From Acinetobacter sp. S54 (GTDB lineage: Bacteria; Pseudomonadota; Gammaproteobacteria; Pseudomonadales; Moraxellaceae), in the NCBI RefSeq assembly GCF_016624945.1, contig NZ_JACVUI010000009.1, forward strand, positions 37,052-101,051: 64,000 nucleotides of DNA. The letters are read 5' to 3'. Made by a program: the position numbers and the translations under genes. The notes under the pieces were generated by a model. It saw only the letters and a list, made by a program, of their open reading frames with translations, had not been told where the DNA came from and did no database searches. Positions within the stretch are counted from its first letter, which is position 1; each line of letters opens with the position of its first letter. Below are positions 38,206 to 46,233 of the stretch, in pieces.

Positions 38206-39333
38206 ATGCCACGTCCTATTCGTGCCATCATCCATCAAGATGCTTTGGCACATAATCTGAAAATTGCTCGAAAATACGCTCCGCAGCACGATGTCTTTGC
38301 AGTGGTCAAAGCCAATGCTTATGGACATGGGATTGAGCGAGTCTATTCATCTCTCAAAACTGCTGATGGTTTTGCTTTATTAGATATAGACGAAGCTAAA
38401 CGTTTGCGAGCATTGGGTTGGACAGGGCCGATTTTACTGTTGGAAGGAATATTTTCGGCTCAGGATCTATTTGATTGTGCGGTTTTCCAGCTTAGTTTTA
38501 GCATTCATAGTGAAGCACAGCTTAACTGGTTGCTACAGCATCCTGAACCTGCCCAGTTTGATATTTTTCTGAAAATGAATAGTGGGATGAACCGTTTGGG
38601 CTTTCAGCCTGAACATTATCCTGAAGTCTGGCGCGCACTCCATTCCTGTACAGCCGTAAAAAGCCTAACACATATGATGCATTTTTCCGATGCGGATGGC
38701 GAACGTCTCGGTCAAGCGGGAATTGATGTACAGCTTAAAACCTTTGAAGACACTGTTCGGGATTTACCAGGTGAACGTTCAGTATGTAATAGTGCTGCGA
38801 TTTTGCGACATTGTACGCAACTGACTTCTAAAACTGTACGTGCCGGCATTTTACTTTATGGCAGTTCACCTGATTTCCCTAAGCATAGTATTCAGGACTG
38901 GAATCTACAGCCGAGTATGAGTCTGCGCAGTGAGATTATTGCTATTCAAGATTTACAACCTAAGCAAACTGTAGGCTATGGTTCAACTTTTCAGGCAGAT
39001 CAAGCCATGAAAATTGGGATCGTGGCTTGTGGTTATGCTGACGGCTATCAACGCAGTTCTGCCACAGGCACTCCTGTACTGGTCAATGGCATCCGAACAC
39101 GTACGATTGGCCGTGTCAGTATGGATATGCTAGCGGTTGATATTACAGAAATTAAAAATGTCGAAATAGGTAGTGAAGTGGTGCTCTGGGGGAAATCCCG
39201 TTCAGGTGCGATTTTGGCTATTGATGAAGTCGCCGCGATGTCAGACACCATTGGTTATGAATTAATGTGTGGTGTAACCGCACGAGTTCCATTTTTTATT
39301 GAAACTGAAGGATATGATCATGTCAGCATCTGA
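38206..39333 (+). CDS. dadX: Alanine racemase (catabolic, DadX-type)
   Basis: PLP enzyme interconverting L- and D-alanine. The PLP lysine is Lys35 in AVVKANAYGHG, and the second catalytic residue is Tyr258 in VGYGSTF. At 375 aa it is full length. Its place between dadA and ridA points to the catabolic role, feeding D-alanine to DadA; whether the strain has another alr for cell-wall synthesis cannot be seen here. Its stop overlaps the next gene by 14 bases. Confidence 0.93.
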   Translation: MPRPIRAIIHQDALAHNLKIARKYAPQHDVFAVVKANAYGHGIERVYSSLKTADGFALLDIDEAKRLRALGWTGPILLLEGIFSAQDLFDCAVFQLSFSIHSEAQLNWLLQHPEPAQFDIFLKMNSGMNRLGFQPEHYPEVWRALHSCTAVKSLTHMMHFSDADGERLGQAGIDVQLKTFEDTVRDLPGERSVCNSAAILRHCTQLTSKTVRAGILLYGSSPDFPKHSIQDWNLQPSMSLRSEIIAIQDLQPKQTVGYGSTFQADQAMKIGIVACGYADGYQRSSATGTPVLVNGIRTRTIGRVSMDMLAVDITEIKNVEIGSEVVLWGKSRSGAILAIDEVAAMSDTIGYELMCGVTARVPFFIETEGYDHVSI

Positions 39334-39679
39334 TATTGAAAGAATCAACACAACTCCTGTAATGAGTTCTGCCACCATTTTTAATCAAGTGGTGTATTTA
39401 TCAGGACAAGTTCCTAAAAATACACAGCTTGATATTGAAGGTCAGACTCGTGAAATCTTGACAATGATTGATCAGCTTTTAGCACAAGCGAAAAGTGATA
39501 AATCACGTCTGCTGTCTGCACAGCTTTTTATTAAAAATTTAGACGATTTTTCAAAAGTTAATACCATCTGGATCGAGTGGCTAGATGGATTGGCAACGCC
39601 AGCCAGAGCCACCATTCAGGCAGATTTAGTGAATCCTGCATGGTTGATTGAGATTGCTGTGATTGCAGCACAACAATAA
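39320..39679 (+). CDS. ridA: RidA-family reactive imine/enamine deaminase
   Basis: YjgF/YER057c/UK114 family protein that hydrolyses 2-aminoacrylate-type intermediates formed by PLP and FAD amino-acid enzymes. The family residues are visible in the RATIQ segment near the C-terminus and YLSGQVP near residue 30. Start set at ATG 39320, because AAGGA lies 7 bases upstream and inside the alr 3' end; upstream starts lack spacing. The 119 aa length is normal. Its position after dadA and alr matches a clean-up role for their imine products. Confidence 0.85.
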   Translation: MSASDIERINTTPVMSSATIFNQVVYLSGQVPKNTQLDIEGQTREILTMIDQLLAQAKSDKSRLLSAQLFIKNLDDFSKVNTIWIEWLDGLATPARATIQADLVNPAWLIEIAVIAAQQ

Positions 39680-39716
39680 AGTTTTTATACATTTTCATCC
39701 AACCGATTTTAACTTT

Positions 39717-39757
39717 AAAACCAGAATTGCCAAGGAAAAGGATTCCTTCTGGTTTTG
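39717..39757 (+). terminator. Possible terminator or attenuator after ridA
   Basis: Arms AAAACCAGAA (39717-39726) and TTCTGGTTTT (39747-39756) with a 20-base loop that can form a smaller AAGGAA/TTCCTT hairpin instead. A T-rich tail follows. It lies between ridA and cycA, so it may lower cycA expression or end the dad transcript. Confidence 0.5.
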
Positions 39758-39869
39758 ATTTTGATGGTAAAAGGCGAACAGTTTTGCGGCTTCTGCTTCG
39801 TTATTTCTTCAGTTGTCAGTAACGCAAAATTGATCAAAGCAAAGGGACATTTAAAAAGGATATTTAATT

Positions 39870-41303
39870 ATGACAACAGTACGTCATCCTGAAGGCGAAA
39901 ATTCGTCGCATGACTTGCAACGTAAACTGTCAAATCGCCATTTGCAACTAATTGCGATTGGCGGTGCGATTGGGACAGGGCTGTTTATGGGATCTGGTAA
40001 AACCATTTCATTGGCCGGCCCTTCGATTTTGTTTATTTACATGATCATTGGGTTTATGTTTTTCTTCCTAATGAGAGCTCTGGGCGAGCTTTTGCTTGCT
40101 AATCTACATTATAAATCGTTTGTAGATATGGCACATGATCTGATTGGGCCAGGCGCTGGTTATTATCTGGGCTGGACGTATTGGCTGGGTTGGGTGTTGG
40201 TTGGTATTGCAGATCTCGCGGCGATTATTAATTATCTGGGTTTTTGGCTACCCGATGGGATGACTTTTACGCCTATCGGACAAGCGCTGATCAGTGCAGG
40301 TTGTGTTCTGTTTGTATTGGCACTGAATCTGCTGACGGTTCGTCTATTCGGTGAAGTTGAATTCTGGTTCGCTCTCATCAAAATCTTGGCTATCCTGGGA
40401 TTAATTGCCATCGGCGGTTTTATGGTGTTTAACCATTTTCAGGCTCCAGCAGGTACAGTGGCATCTTTTAGCAATATTTGGTCTTCGGGGGGGATGTTTC
40501 CCAAAGGTGCCGAGGGCTTTTTAGCAGGCTTTCAGATTGCGGTCTTTGCGTTTGTGGGGGTTGAATTGATTGGTACTACAGCAGCAGAAACCAAAGATCC
40601 GAAAAAGAATCTACCTAAAGCAATTAATGCAATCCCTATTCGAATTATTCTATTTTATGTACTGGCTTTACTCGTGGTCATGTCAGTAACGCCGTGGAAT
40701 ATGATCAGTGCGGATAAAAGCCCGTTTGTTGAATTGTTTTTGCATGCGGGTATTCCAACTTCAGCGATTATTATGAATCTAGTGGTTCTTTCTTCAGTCA
40801 CTTCTTCTATGAATAGTGGGGTATTTTCTACTAGTCGTATGCTATTTGGTTTATCCAGAGGTGGTCAGGCACCACAAGCGTTGGCTCGTTTATCCAAACG
40901 AGCGGTTCCTGCCAATGGTTTACTGTTTTCCTGCCTGTTTATTATGGCTGGTGCAGCATTACAGTATTTTGTACCCAACACCATTGAAGCTTTTACGTTG
41001 GCCAGTTCCTTGTGTGTGATTTTATTTATTAGCGTCTGGGGACTGATCATGGTGTGTTATTTACGTTATCGTCAACTTAGACCTGAGCTACATGCCCAGT
41101 CGAGTTTTAAAATGCCGGGTGGGATTTGGATGAGCTATGTCGTGTTGGCTTTTCTGCTGTTTACTTTGGTGATTTTAGCGTTAGAACCCGATACGTTGAA
41201 GGCTTTATATATCAGTCCACTCTGGTTATTGATTTTGGCAGTCACTTATCAGGTGCTATATAAACCACGTATGAAACGACTCAAACAGCTTAAAAGTTCT
41301 TAA
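39870..41303 (+). CDS. cycA: D-serine/D-alanine/glycine transporter
   Basis: APC-family amino acid permease, 477 aa with 12 hydrophobic segments. The N-terminal stretch LIAIGGAIGTGLFMGSGKTI and the following YMIIGFMFFFLMRALGELLL are very close to CycA. Located after dadA-alr-ridA, so it should bring in D-alanine for this pathway. It is 190 bases from ridA, with a hairpin between, so it may have its own promoter. Confidence 0.9.
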   Translation: MTTVRHPEGENSSHDLQRKLSNRHLQLIAIGGAIGTGLFMGSGKTISLAGPSILFIYMIIGFMFFFLMRALGELLLANLHYKSFVDMAHDLIGPGAGYYLGWTYWLGWVLVGIADLAAIINYLGFWLPDGMTFTPIGQALISAGCVLFVLALNLLTVRLFGEVEFWFALIKILAILGLIAIGGFMVFNHFQAPAGTVASFSNIWSSGGMFPKGAEGFLAGFQIAVFAFVGVELIGTTAAETKDPKKNLPKAINAIPIRIILFYVLALLVVMSVTPWNMISADKSPFVELFLHAGIPTSAIIMNLVVLSSVTSSMNSGVFSTSRMLFGLSRGGQAPQALARLSKRAVPANGLLFSCLFIMAGAALQYFVPNTIEAFTLASSLCVILFISVWGLIMVCYLRYRQLRPELHAQSSFKMPGGIWMSYVVLAFLLFTLVILALEPDTLKALYISPLWLLILAVTYQVLYKPRMKRLKQLKSS

Positions 41304-41319
41304 TTGAATGTTTTTATTC

Positions 41320-41355
41320 AAAGGCATATAAACTTGGGTTAATATGCCTTTTTTA
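41320..41355 (+). terminator. Terminator after cycA
   Basis: Arms AAAGGCATAT (41320-41329) and ATATGCCTTT (41342-41351) with a 12-base loop and a T-run of seven. A clear rho-independent terminator. Confidence 0.88.
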
Positions 41356-41568
41356 TTTTAATAAAATTTAAAACTATTAAAATACCAAGTAAATTTATCG
41401 GGATTAAAATAAAATTCAGAACGATAAATAAATGATGAGAATAATTATTTTTAAAATTTAAGCAATTGTTTTTGTTTAATATTTTGTTTTTATGGATTTT
41501 CTCTTTAGGTTTTTATATGGAGTTAATTATATTATACTAAGGAGGTAATGGTATTTGGGTGAGTTAAA

Positions 41569-42933
41569 ATGTCGAATGTATTAATTCAAAAATATAATGT
41601 TCCTGGCCCACGTTATACCAGTTATCCAACAGTTCCATATTGGCAAGACGAGACATTTTCACTGGACGCATGGAAACAGTCGCTACGCCAATCTTTTATT
41701 GAATCAAATCTCAATGAAGGTATCAGTCTATATATTCACTTACCTTTTTGTGAAAGCTTATGTACCTTTTGCGGTTGCCATAAAAAAGTGACCAAACGAC
41801 ATGAAGTTGAAGCGCCTTATATTGCAGCTGTTTTAAAAGAATGGTCATTGTATTGTGAATTATTGGGAGAAACCCCAATCATTCGGGAAATCCACTTGGG
41901 GGGCGGTACACCCACTTTTTTTTCAGTCGCGCATTTGCAGCAGTTGATTCGGGGGATTCTGGATCAGGCTCGTATTGCTGAACAGCATGAATTTAGTTTT
42001 GAAGGCCATCCTAATAGTACAACCCAACAACATTTACAAGCGTTGTATGATCTGGGTTTTCGTCGAGTCAGTTTTGGAGTTCAAGATTATAGTCTGAAAG
42101 TCCAAAAGGCGATTCATCGGATTCAACCTTTTGAACATGTGGCCCGTGTAACTGAATGGGCTAGAGAAATTGGCTATGATTCAATCTCCCATGATCTGGT
42201 GTTTGGTTTACCTTTTCAGGAATTGCAAGATGTACTCTTTACCATTGACCAAACCAACCGGTTATTGCCCGATCGTTTAGCTTTTTATAGCTATGCGCAT
42301 GTGCCGTGGATTAAAGGCAATGGACAACGCGGCTTTAAAGATCATGATGTGCCAAAAGACGAAGTGAAAAGAACGCTTTATGAGGCTGGGAAACAAAAGC
42401 TACTGGATCATGGTTATGTTGAAATTGGTATGGATCATTTTGCCCTAAAAACTGATCCGATGTATCAGTCCTTTTTACAGGGGCAATTGCATCGTAACTT
42501 TATGGGATATACCGCCTCTAAAACCCAAGTCATGGTGGGTTTGGGTGTTTCTGCGATTAGTGATAGCTGGTACAGTTTTGCTCAAAACGAAAAGGTTTTG
42601 GAAGACTATTATGCCCGCTTGGAAAACAATGAAATTCCAGTTTTTCGAGGACATGTTTTGACTCAGGAAGATCTGATGATTCGTCAGCATATTCTAAATC
42701 TGATGTGTCAGTTTGAAACTTCATGGCAAGATCCAAAACATGACTTTAATGAGTTACCACAGGTATTGCAGCAGCTTAAAGAAATGCAGCAAGATCAATT
42801 GATTGAAGTCGGGAAAAAAAGTATCAAGGTGACTGAAGAAGGGAAGGCTTTTGTACGCAACGTCTGCATGGCATTCGACTTGCGAATGAAACGTAAAATA
42901 CCAAACAATCAGATTTTTTCGATGACTATTTAG
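41569..42933 (+). CDS. hemN: Oxygen-independent coproporphyrinogen III oxidase
   Basis: Radical-SAM enzyme of haem synthesis that decarboxylates coproporphyrinogen III under low oxygen. The 4Fe-4S motif C-x3-C-x2-C is Cys61, Cys65 and Cys68 (FCESLCTFCGC), with the extra Cys70 known from HemN. The N-terminal GPRYTSYPTVPYW and GGGTPTF motifs are present. At 454 aa it is the true HemN length, not the shorter HemW. A strong Shine-Dalgarno sequence lies 22 bases upstream before a four-codon minigene (see findings); the nearer GGGTGAG can serve hemN itself. No FNR box was seen. Confidence 0.94.
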   Translation: MSNVLIQKYNVPGPRYTSYPTVPYWQDETFSLDAWKQSLRQSFIESNLNEGISLYIHLPFCESLCTFCGCHKKVTKRHEVEAPYIAAVLKEWSLYCELLGETPIIREIHLGGGTPTFFSVAHLQQLIRGILDQARIAEQHEFSFEGHPNSTTQQHLQALYDLGFRRVSFGVQDYSLKVQKAIHRIQPFEHVARVTEWAREIGYDSISHDLVFGLPFQELQDVLFTIDQTNRLLPDRLAFYSYAHVPWIKGNGQRGFKDHDVPKDEVKRTLYEAGKQKLLDHGYVEIGMDHFALKTDPMYQSFLQGQLHRNFMGYTASKTQVMVGLGVSAISDSWYSFAQNEKVLEDYYARLENNEIPVFRGHVLTQEDLMIRQHILNLMCQFETSWQDPKHDFNELPQVLQQLKEMQQDQLIEVGKKSIKVTEEGKAFVRNVCMAFDLRMKRKIPNNQIFSMTI

Positions 42934-42958
42934 CTCAGGTGTAACTCGTTTTAGCAGA

Positions 42959-43303
42959 TTAACGTTTTAAATCATGAGAAAGCTGTTGGAAGTCTGTTTC
43001 AATTGCGGCAAGTGCTTTGTGTTCCATGTGTCTAAACTGCTTTAAAATATTAAGGCCAAAAGGCGTGACGACCGCGCCTCCTCCTGACTCACCCCCTTTA
43101 TGAGTTTCTACCAGTGCGGAAGTAAACAGTTGGTTCATGGTTTCCACCAGTTGCCATGCACGACGATAGCTCATATTCATTTTTTTGGCAGCTTGAGAGA
43201 TGGAACCCGTAGCTTGAATGGCTTCCAGTAAATCAGCTTTTCCCGGGCCAAAAGCAATGTCTTGATCGACCATAAAGCGAAGACGTAATTTGAGTTGAGT
43301 CAT
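42959..43303 (-). CDS. ModE N-terminal-domain regulator (short form)
   Basis: Winged-helix protein of 114 aa made only of the ModE/LysR-type N-terminal domain: LLEAIQATGSISQAAKKMNMSYRRAWQLVETMN, then the wing KGGESGGGAVVTPFG. Full ModE (about 260 aa) adds two molybdate-binding Mop domains, which are absent here. Its ligand and target are unknown; no molybdate transport genes are near. Convergent with hemN and divergent from salA, so it could affect the salA region, but nothing shows this directly. Confidence 0.85.
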   Translation of the reverse strand: MTQLKLRLRFMVDQDIAFGPGKADLLEAIQATGSISQAAKKMNMSYRRAWQLVETMNQLFTSALVETHKGGESGGGAVVTPFGLNILKQFRHMEHKALAAIETDFQQLSHDLKR

Positions 43304-43553
43304 AAATCAGCTCATAAATTAACAAATGAGAAATAAGTAAAATTTTATATTGAAACGTATAAAAGCACTAATTTTAATGTAAAAATTCCATCTGGTTGAA
43401 GGATATACTGGCCAGTGTTAATCCAGCGTTTAATGGCGATAAATTCAGTTATTTAAATTTTTAATAACTACTCTTGAAAACTTTCAATTGGATTTGTTCC
43501 CTCCGTGTCTCGCACAATGTCCTTATAGAGAAAGAACTCAAAGGATTTGAGAA

Positions 43554-44825
43554 ATGAACAAAAAACTTCGTGTTGCGATTGTAGGTGGTGGTATTGCAGG
43601 TCTGGCACTTGCAGCAAATTTATTCCGCTATCAACATCTGGATGTGAGTTTATATGAAGCTGCTCCGCAATTTTCCGAAATAGGCGCGGGTATTTCTTTT
43701 GGTGCAAACGCAGTCAAAGCAATTGAATGCTTGAATCTGGCTGCTGAATACCATGCTATTGCAGATCAGGTGGCTCAACCTTTTCAAGATGTCTGGTTCC
43801 AATGGCGAAATGGTTATACGGATGAATATTTATCAAGCTCAGTTGCATCCGAAGTTGGCCAGTCATCTGTACACCGTGCTGATTTTCTAGATAGTATTTT
43901 AAAACAGGTTCCACGTGAAAAATGTCACTTCAATAAGAAATTGACTTCTCTTGAGGAAACAGCGAATGAAGTGATTCTAAATTTTCAGGATGGAACTTCG
44001 GCACATGCTGATTATGTTATAGGTGCTGATGGTATTCATTCAGCGGTGCGTGGTTATGTACTAAAAAGTCAGGGCCAACAAACGGTTCATCCACAATTTA
44101 CAGGCACATGGGCTTATCGCGGCATCATCCAATATCAGGATTTTAAACAGGCGCTTGAACAGGCAGGCTTAGATTTAGAAATAGCAGATGTTCCACAGAT
44201 GTTATTAGGCAAAGACAAACACATTTTGACTTTTCCCATCCGCCGTGGTGAACAAATTAATATTGTCGCATTTAAATCTGATCGTAGCCAAAATGTATTA
44301 CCTGAAGGCACAGCATGGACGCAGTCAGTTGATCAGCACACCATGCTCGCTGATTTTTCAGATTGGAGTGAAAGCTGTCAAATATTGCTAAAACTTATTG
44401 AAAAACCAAGTATTTGGGCTTTGCATGAGTTGGCCGAATTGGACAGTTATCAAAGTGTATCTGGACGTGTCATTGTTATGGGTGATGCAGCACATGCGAT
44501 GTTACCGCATCAAGGTGCGGGCGCAGGTCAGGGTCTGGAAGATGCAGTAATATTGGCAGCTTTATTTGAAGCAAAAAGCCTAAGTGCACAAGACTTAGCT
44601 AAGCTTTCACAGGTTTATGAAGATTTGCGTAAGCCTCGTGCTTGTCAAGTACAACGTACCTCGCGCGAATCGGGTGAAATTTATGAATTGTATTCACCAG
44701 ACTATTCAACCTTTGAGCAGGTTGGACAGCATTTGATTCATCGTTTTGACTGGTTATGGCAACACCCAATTGAACAAGATATTGCTTTTGCCAAAGCCCA
44801 AATGAAAATACAGTTTGCGTCGTGA
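43554..44825 (+). CDS. salA: Salicylate 1-monooxygenase (salicylate hydroxylase)
   Basis: FAD/NADH enzyme turning salicylate into catechol and CO2. Group A flavoprotein monooxygenase: GGGIAGL (about 11-17), DG motif GADGIHSAVR, and the GDAAHAMLPHQGAGAGQGLEDA FAD motif (about 310-331). Many phrases match NahG closely as I recall it: FRYQHLDVSLYEAAP, VGQSSVHRADF, and RFDWLW near the C-terminus, which separates it from 6-hydroxynicotinate or 3-hydroxybenzoate hydroxylases. At 423 aa it is the usual length. An AAGGA RBS lies 8-9 bases before the ATG. Terminator downstream, then a NahR-like regulator. Confidence 0.82.
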   Translation: MNKKLRVAIVGGGIAGLALAANLFRYQHLDVSLYEAAPQFSEIGAGISFGANAVKAIECLNLAAEYHAIADQVAQPFQDVWFQWRNGYTDEYLSSSVASEVGQSSVHRADFLDSILKQVPREKCHFNKKLTSLEETANEVILNFQDGTSAHADYVIGADGIHSAVRGYVLKSQGQQTVHPQFTGTWAYRGIIQYQDFKQALEQAGLDLEIADVPQMLLGKDKHILTFPIRRGEQINIVAFKSDRSQNVLPEGTAWTQSVDQHTMLADFSDWSESCQILLKLIEKPSIWALHELAELDSYQSVSGRVIVMGDAAHAMLPHQGAGAGQGLEDAVILAALFEAKSLSAQDLAKLSQVYEDLRKPRACQVQRTSRESGEIYELYSPDYSTFEQVGQHLIHRFDWLWQHPIEQDIAFAKAQMKIQFAS

Positions 44826-44833
44826 AACCTGAT

Positions 44834-44877
44834 AAAGGGGATATGATATTAATGTCATATTCCCTTTATTTTTTTAT
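44834..44877 (+). terminator. Terminator after salA
   Basis: Arms AAAGGGGATATGA (44834-44846) and TCATATTCCCTTT (44855-44867) pair with one mismatch or bulge, followed by a T-rich run. It separates salA from the downstream regulator. Confidence 0.75.
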
Positions 44878-44913
44878 TCTCTTTCTTTTTTTAGCATAAA
44901 ATGGCTCAACTTT

Positions 44914-44946
44914 TGTTGTATCTACAATCATATGAGTAAGTCATAT
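44914..44946. promoter_or_regulatory. Paired palindromes upstream of the NahR-like LysR gene
   Basis: Two adjacent perfect inverted repeats: TTGTA-TC-TACAA (44916-44927) and ATATGA-GTAAG-TCATAT (44930-44946). They lie 50-85 bases before the LysR start. Size and place fit LysR-type autoregulatory sites, but binding is not shown by sequence. Confidence 0.4.
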
Positions 44947-44997
44947 AGAGATTTTTTGATTTCGATTTAAAATAGATAAAAATAATGGAAATGAACA

Positions 44998-45888
44998 ATG
45001 GATCTGGCCTTAATACGTGTCTTTATTTGCGTTTATGAAACAAAAAATATAACCAAGGCGGCAGATATTTTGAATCTGAGTCAGCCTTCGGTTAGTTATA
45101 ACTTAAATCGTTTAAGACATCAGTTGAACAATCCATTATTTGAACGCACCCAATATGGTGTTGAGCCCACTAAACTGGCACATGAGTTATATCCTGTTTT
45201 TAAACGGGCTATATGTGATGTCGAAATTGCGATTGATGAAGCGTTAAATTTTAATCCCACCACATCCAATAAAGTCTTTCGCTTGGGGCTTTCGGATATT
45301 GGTGAAATTTGCTTGTTACCTGTGTTGATTGAATATTTACAATGTTATGCACCCCAGATAAAACTTGAGATTGAAGAAATTAAAATTGATCAAGTTGAAA
45401 AATGGCTGGTTGAAGGATTTATCGATGCTGCTGTTTTTAATAGTACCCATTTGGAATTTCATCAATTAGAGTACGAAACGCTGTTTCAAGAGCGATATGT
45501 TGCATTGGTCAATAGCCATCATCCACGTATTCAGGGCGAGATTAGCCTACAGGATTATTTGGCCGAATCTCATGTTGCGATTAAATCTAGCACTGGACAT
45601 ACACAAGTGGATCATGTTTTAAAACTCTTGGGTTATCAACGTAATATTGCCCTTGAGGTTCCCCATTTTGGGGTTTTACAAGGGGTGCTTGACCGAACAG
45701 AACTTGTGATAACTTTACCAATGCGCGCTGCAGCACAGTATTTAAATCAAGCAAATGTCAATGTGGTCGAGCTTCCCTTTGAAATGGCTGGTTTTTTTGT
45801 CGGTATTCACTGGTTTTCGCAAAGCAATGAACCCGTCGCAAGACAATGGTTTATTCAAACCTGCAAAAAAGTGATGTCAGTGTTATAA
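44998..45888 (+). CDS. LysR-family regulator, NahR-like (candidate SalR)
   Basis: 296-aa LysR protein: winged helix at about 3-60 (NITKAADILNLSQPSVSYNLNRLRHQLNNPLFERT) and an effector-binding domain. GLSDIGEICLLPVLIEYL and the ALEVPHFGVLQG segment follow the NahR/SalR salicylate-sensing group. With salA directly upstream, the best guess is the salicylate-responsive activator of salA. I leave the symbol empty because the NahR group also contains many other regulators. Confidence 0.85.
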   Translation: MDLALIRVFICVYETKNITKAADILNLSQPSVSYNLNRLRHQLNNPLFERTQYGVEPTKLAHELYPVFKRAICDVEIAIDEALNFNPTTSNKVFRLGLSDIGEICLLPVLIEYLQCYAPQIKLEIEEIKIDQVEKWLVEGFIDAAVFNSTHLEFHQLEYETLFQERYVALVNSHHPRIQGEISLQDYLAESHVAIKSSTGHTQVDHVLKLLGYQRNIALEVPHFGVLQGVLDRTELVITLPMRAAAQYLNQANVNVVELPFEMAGFFVGIHWFSQSNEPVARQWFIQTCKKVMSVL

Positions 45889-46233
45889 GTAAGCATGATC
45901 AATATTTGAAAAAAACAACTATTATCATATAGTGATTAAATTAATATCATTTATAGTTCATATTGAATATCATAGTGACAATTTATAATTTTATTTATAT
46001 TACTTAATTTTAGGTTTTTTCTGCAAGTTATCTCATTTTATATCCACAACGATCTTTTTTATCTGCAATCCGTAGTTCTGTAAACTTCAACCCTTTTGCT
46101 AATATATTTAAAAAGTATAGATATATGTTTTTTCGTGTATCGACACGTCATAGTAAAAAACATAAATTGAGTTCGTGATTATATTTTCTACTCACTGGTC
46201 TGGAAGATCATTATTAAATTTACGGATGAAATT
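45889..46233. other. LysR / OprD-porin intergenic region
   Basis: 345 AT-rich bases. The only structure worth naming is a perfect inverted repeat CGTGT-ATCG-ACACG at 46134-46147, about 87 bases before the porin start, which could be an operator. No BenM-type ATAC-N7-GTAT site and no clear terminator was seen. Confidence 0.45.

Noticed and set aside
43468..43707. Leftward ORF overlapping the salA start
   Set aside because: It is the antisense of the salA 5' end, has no family features and no ribosome site.
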